DNA from: Monoraphidium neglectum
Lineage: Eukaryota; Chlorophyta; Chlorophyceae; Sphaeropleales; Selenastraceae
Direction: 5' to 3'
NCBI RefSeq assembly: GCF_000611645.1
Contig: NW_014011849.1
Span: 1-11,971 of the forward strand
Length of the DNA: 11,971 bases
Shown piece after piece: positions 8,733-11,971 of this stretch; positions within the stretch are counted from its first letter, which is position 1; the number at the start of each line of letters is the position of its first letter. The translations under genes and the position numbers were made by a program. Below the pieces are notes generated by a model. It was not told where the DNA came from and did no database searches. It worked only from the letters and a program-made list of their open reading frames with translations.

Positions 8733-8845
8733 TAATGAATATACTACTAAGAAATTGCTGCTTCTGTGCGCCTTTGCAACGACCGTCGCGCAGCTCAACC
8801 ACTCATATTGATAGAGAGGTGTGCTTCATTGCTGGATTCTAGAGA

Positions 8846-10345
8846 ATGATGCAGGTGCAGCATGTTTTGTGTGCTTCCGTGCTGACCCTAGTTGCTGCAC
8901 GGTGCTGCCAGGCGATCAAGGTGGCGCGGCCGTGCCGTGTGCGGGTCGCGGCAACGGAACAAGCGGCTGCTGTCAATGCGCCAGCAGGTGCGGCATTCTC
9001 GCGGCGGCTTGCAATGGGCGCGGCGATCCTAGCGCCCGCCCTAGTGCGCGTACTGCCCACCCAAGCGGCGGCGGGCGGGCCGTGCGAGCTGCACGCGTTG
9101 CCATCCGGCCTGGAGTGGTGCGACTTGCAGGAGGGCGACGGTCCAGTGCCGCTCAAGGGCGCCTTGTACAAGTGAGGGCGCAGCCTGGATCGGGCCGGCC
9201 GAATGCTCACTCACTTTGCTGGCAAAGACTCTAGCTACAGCCGCTTATTCGAGTGGACAACTCGTACTTTTGAATCAGCCTTGACCAGAGAAAAGGCCGG
9301 GCCCAGGCCAACCTACGGATGCGTCTGCTGCTGTCGAGACAAAGACCCGCTGCGCGCAGCGGCCCCTCTCACGCATGCTTGGCGCACGCCCACTTCTAAC
9401 AGGGCGCACTACCGGGCATTTCTGGGAAGCAGCGGCGCTGAGTTTGACTCGTCCTATGCCAGAAGCCAGCCCCTCATATTCAAGGCATGTTCGTGCATGT
9501 GTGTGGGTGCAGAATTGTGGCGGTGCCGCGGCGCCAAGAAGGGGAGTGGTGATTGTGTGGTTGGGTGCAAGAGTCGTGAATCACAGGCATCATCACAAAT
9601 GTGGCTCTAGGGGCACATTTTACCCACACCATTGCATTCCACACACACAGTCGCATCATCTGTTTCAACAAAAATAAAACTGTGATCCATACCCCTGCCG
9701 TGCCCATGACTGCGGATGTACTCTGTTGTTGAATACAACCTCCCCTAGGCTGGAGAGCGCGAGATCATGGAGGCCTGGGATATCGCCATCCTGGGAACGC
9801 AGGTTTGAAAAACCCTTGGGTCCACGAATTAATGGCAACGGACTGGGCCCGCCAATGAATGCCGGGTAGCCTGCGTGAATGATTGGGGCTGGTATAGAAA
9901 CGAATGACTGGGGCTGATATCCTGAAGAGCATTGGAGGTCCCTCTGTCGTCAGAAGACATGGTATGTATGTGTATGCGCCAATCTACTCTGCGCCTCAAG
10001 TGTCATTTCCTTCCACGCCTCCAGGGACTACCCCCGCTGAGGCAGGGTGGCAAACGGCGTATCGTGGTGCCTCCCGGCCCATTGCAGCAGCAGGGCACCA
10101 AGTCGCTGGTGTGGATGGTGGGCCTATTGGATGCCCTTGAGGACGCTGGAGGTGCGCGCAAGAGGGGCCGGCGAATTGCCGCCATTGACAGGGGGTTGCA
10201 ATGCAGCCAACATCATCATAATCGCTGGCGCGGTCCGGACCACATATGCCGCTTGGCCGCACGCATCGTACACAATTCCTTTGTCTTATCGAGAAGCAAA
10301 CGCAACATGAATTTCAACTTCTTATGCAACAGTGATAATCAATGA
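8846..10345 (+). CDS. Thylakoid-lumen FKBP13-like peptidyl-prolyl isomerase (Tat-targeted)
   Basis: Four exons: 8846-9171, 9403-9484, 9749-9802 and 10025-10345. FKBPs catalyse cis-trans proline isomerisation; FKBP13 acts in the thylakoid lumen and is redox-controlled. Residues 1-50 resemble a transit peptide. A Tat signal (FSRRLAMG, RR at 53-54) and a hydrophobic run end at an AAA site near 76. The domain follows: CELHALPSGLEWCD, KAHY, FDSSY, PLIFK, EIMEAWD, GLPPLRQGGKRR, IVVPP. Cys80 and Cys92 keep the 12-residue spacing of FKBP13's first disulfide. The second Cys pair, the catalytic-pocket Tyr after PPEL and about 13 nearby residues are absent. Phases match at every join; intron 2 needs a GC donor. 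The similarity ends near residue 194; the frame stays open to TGA at 10343 (260 residues), so the true end may involve another splice, for example from GT at 10152. The start is the first of two adjacent ATGs. Confidence 0.85.
9485..9748 (+). other. Probable GC-AG intron in the FKBP gene
   Basis: The 5' site reads AAG|GCATGT and the 3' site CCCCTAG|GCTGGA. Splicing here gives an ungapped match to the FKBP13 pattern between PLIFK and EAWD. Nearby GT donors break the frame, give a stop, or insert extra residues. Its flanking introns (9172-9402, 9803-10024) are normal GT-AG. Confidence 0.65.
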
Positions 10346-10934
10346 AGAACTGCCGGCCTCAGATCTGGTGTTCGAGATCGAGCTCCTGAAGCGCAAGCCA
10401 AGATGAAAAAACCATTAACACCTGCATGTTATCCATCTCGGGGCTGCAATGTGCTTCATTTGATGTAATTAAAACTATGTGGACTTGCAAGAAAATTGCA
10501 AGCAAAGGGTGGATTGCAGCAAAGGTTGACACTTGGCAAGCAAAGAACGCACCTCGCCGCTGAGATATAATTGTCAATTTGTTGACAGCATGTTGATGTG
10601 TGGGCGGGGGAGCGCAAGAGCCCTGGAGCACTCACCTCAAGGACACTAACAAGCAGCTTCCCGTGTTTCAAAAGCATGCGGCAACACAAGGGCGGCGTCG
10701 ATCAGACAGCTATTGTCCCAAACAAAAAGCATGTCGCGCCCAGCCAGCGCCCCTGGGCATTGGGCGCCCGGACCGGTCACAGCTGTCACGGCGCAGCTGA
10801 TGCATGCACGCCACATTGCAGCCAACAGTCCGGGGCCCTCAACGCGCGTGACAAGCAGTTGTGATTGTTACAGCGACCTGCGATGCCCACAGTCATTTAA
10901 GCCATCCTGCTGGCTCACAGGATTGGAATCCAAA
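10346..10934 (+). other. AT-richer intergenic stretch
   Basis: No gene is supported here. It contains a TGTAA signal at 10464 and a TATA-like ATATAATT near 10563, about 370 nt before the next ATG. A small inverted repeat (TGTCAA/TTGACA) lies at about 10572-10588. Base composition drops in GC relative to the coding parts, as expected for UTR and spacer. Confidence 0.4.
10464..10468 (+). terminator. TGTAA poly(A) signal for the FKBP gene
   Basis: TGTAA followed by TTAAAA lies 119 nt after the TGA at 10345, in an AT-rich patch. Position and motif fit green-algal 3'-end formation for the FKBP transcript. Confidence 0.55.
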
Positions 10935-11270
10935 ATGCTTTTTGCTTTGCGTTTGTTACTAATCATCAGCGCGCTGCAATGGCTGGCGCGCCTGCGGCCA
11001 GGTGTCCCGGGTGCCCGACCGGTGCTTGGGGCTGGCCGAATCGGTATCCTGCAGCCAAGCGTGGCTGGCCCCGCCGTCGCACGCCTCACCGTCGACACGG
11101 ACGGTCGCTTGCTTGACCCAGCCCCGGAAACAGCTCCGCCGGCTGCAACCGCCTGGCGGGATGCCTGTGTGGCGGCCAGCCCGCCTGCGAAGGGCCGGGC
11201 GTCTGGGGCCCAGGGCCCTATGCCGAAGCTGCGGCTGTGGGATCCTGAGCCGGACGCCAAGGCGCCCTGA
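10935..11270 (+). CDS. Unrecognised protein with N-terminal signal/anchor; frame closed by TGA
   Basis: I do not recognise this protein. From the ATG at 10935 the frame runs 111 codons to TGA at 11268-11270. The N-terminus MLFALRLLLIISALQWLARL is a good signal peptide or membrane anchor. The rest is Ala/Pro-rich with a more ordered stretch (VARLTVDTDGRLLDP, about residues 48-62) and an acidic end (LRLWDPEPDAKAP). The opposite strand is also open here but gives low-complexity protein, so plus is preferred. Upstream codons are open to 10713 without features. The same frame continues after the TGA, so this may be the first part of a longer gene (see the next entry). No splice site here is convincing enough to fix. 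Confidence 0.35.
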   Translation: MLFALRLLLIISALQWLARLRPGVPGARPVLGAGRIGILQPSVAGPAVARLTVDTDGRLLDPAPETAPPAATAWRDACVAASPPAKGRASGAQGPMPKLRLWDPEPDAKAP

Positions 11271-11636
11271 GAGGATGTCTACCCCGTCGGCCCTTGCGCC
11301 CTTACGCACTCCGATGTCTCCTTGTGGGGCCACGGCTCAGCCCCGCTCACTCATTTCATCAACAAGTACGCGACGCTGCGATTGAAGCAGCTTGCGGCCG
11401 CACAGCAGCTTGGGGACAGGTACTCACCTGCTGAGGCGGTCCGCCCGCCGCTGTGGGGGGCGCCGGCTGACGACGGCCCGCACCCTGCAGCGGTTCAGGA
11501 GCGGGCCCGAGAGCAGCTTGGCAGGCTCCGTGACAGCCTGGCTCCACTGCCGCCAGGGGTGGCGGGCCAGGGGGCACCAGGCCCCCCGATGGCGCCCACA
11601 ACATCTCTGTTTTTTTATACATGTGAACTTACATGA
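11271..11636 (+). CDS. Same-frame continuation after the TGA, possible second exon or interrupted part
   Basis: Directly after the TGA at 11268-11270 the frame reads on for 121 codons to TGA at 11634-11636. It begins EDVYPVGPCALTHSDVSLWG and continues with helix-like LRLKQLAAAQQLGDRY and VQERAREQLGRLRDSL. This looks more protein-like than chance GC-rich sequence, but no ATG opens it. It may be an exon entered at CTGAGAG|GAT (11274) after a short intron, for example donor GTGGCG at 11169 (105 nt, phase 0). It may instead be part of a gene broken by a stop. Near the end, CAG|GTACTC (11420) and CCTGCAG (11490) could bound another small intron. No family was recognised. Confidence 0.3.
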   Translation, partial: EDVYPVGPCALTHSDVSLWGHGSAPLTHFINKYATLRLKQLAAAQQLGDRYSPAEAVRPPLWGAPADDGPHPAAVQERAREQLGRLRDSLAPLPPGVAGQGAPGPPMAPTTSLFFYTCELT

Positions 11637-11971
11637 CAAATTGAAGACACGCGCAGACGCGACTGCCCAAGCCCGGCCCCGCTGGGGACCGCACACTGGG
11701 CGCAAAACACCGCGCGATGCCGTTTGAGAGCGAGCAGTGACCATGGTGATTGCATGGACACGAGCACGGCAGCGGTGACACCCCCTCCGCCCCGACAGCA
11801 GGCCGAGCCTAGGAGGGCGACCCACGCACGACATATTCAAGCCCGCCGGGAACGGCGTGCCCGCAAGGTTACGAGGCATGCGCAAACGGTCAGCCGCGCG
11901 ACTGACACGTGATGAATCTATCAACGCGGGGCCTGCAGCCCTAGCGAGCGCGGCCCAGGGTCCGCCAGCGC
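11637..11971. other. No confident feature
   Basis: This GC-rich stretch reaches the window edge. Short frames exist on both strands (plus 11724-11912, minus 11924-11424), but they are Arg/Ala-rich and lack any family motif. No TGTAA poly(A) signal is seen, so the 3' end of the preceding gene may lie outside the window. Confidence 0.3.

Larger units (their letters stand above)
7866..8845 (+). other. 3' region of the PH-RCC1 gene and short spacer to the FKBP gene
   Basis: After the stop at 7863-7865 no family-like coding signal remains. The stretch holds the CAG repeat, two short perfect hairpins (8362-8380 and 8448-8467) and a TGTAA at 8728-8732, followed by the FKBP start at 8846. I read 7866 to about 8750 as one long 3' UTR. 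A frame at 7862-8302 turns the CAG repeat into poly-serine, and I do not believe it is coding. I saw no Cys-rich FYVE-like sequence here. Confidence 0.5.

Noticed and set aside
11268..11270. Selenocysteine TGA
   Set aside because: There is no redox-type CxxU or UxxC context and no SECIS can be assessed. An intron or a disrupted gene is simpler.

Overview
The window looks like nuclear DNA of a GC-rich green alga (Chlorophyta, probably core chlorophyte or trebouxiophyte; species not determinable). Exons are short and bounded by clean GT-AG introns of about 200-360 nt. TGTAA motifs, the usual green-algal poly(A) signal, sit where two 3' ends are expected. The two recognisable proteins are plant-lineage families: a PH + RCC1 propeller protein and a Tat-targeted thylakoid-lumen FKBP. 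There is no bacterial operon, CRISPR array, rRNA or intact mobile element.

Layout. (1) 1-1079, minus strand: the 5' part of an unrecognised, probably membrane-spanning protein, rebuilt from three exons (1079-798, 545-512, 341-249) and probably running off the left edge. One intron carries a long nested inverted repeat. (2) 1080-1822: a head-to-head intergenic region with a decayed tRNA-like element. (3) 1823-7865, plus strand: an 11-exon gene for a protein of about 1109 residues. It has an N-terminal PH domain like that of plant PRAF/RLD proteins, a complete seven-bladed RCC1 propeller with one large insertion, and a long disordered tail where plant relatives carry FYVE and BRX domains. Its introns contain a Z-DNA-prone tract, a G-quadruplex-prone tract and a 17-bp tandem array. 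(4) 7866-8845: 3' region with an uninterrupted (CAG)18 and hairpins, ending near TGTAA at 8728. (5) 8846-10345, plus strand: a four-exon gene for an FKBP13-like lumenal immunophilin with one GC-AG intron, one of the two family disulfides retained and the other missing. (6) 10346-10934: AT-richer intergenic DNA. (7) 10935-11636, plus strand: an unrecognised secreted or membrane-anchored reading frame interrupted by an in-frame TGA. (8) 11637-11971: nothing confident.

The genes do not form a pathway: the neighbours are ordinary independent eukaryotic genes. The most informative points are the rebuilt exon structures, the PH-RCC1 protein without FYVE, the altered FKBP13 and its GC-AG intron, and several non-coding structures. 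All family comparisons are from memory and no database search was run.
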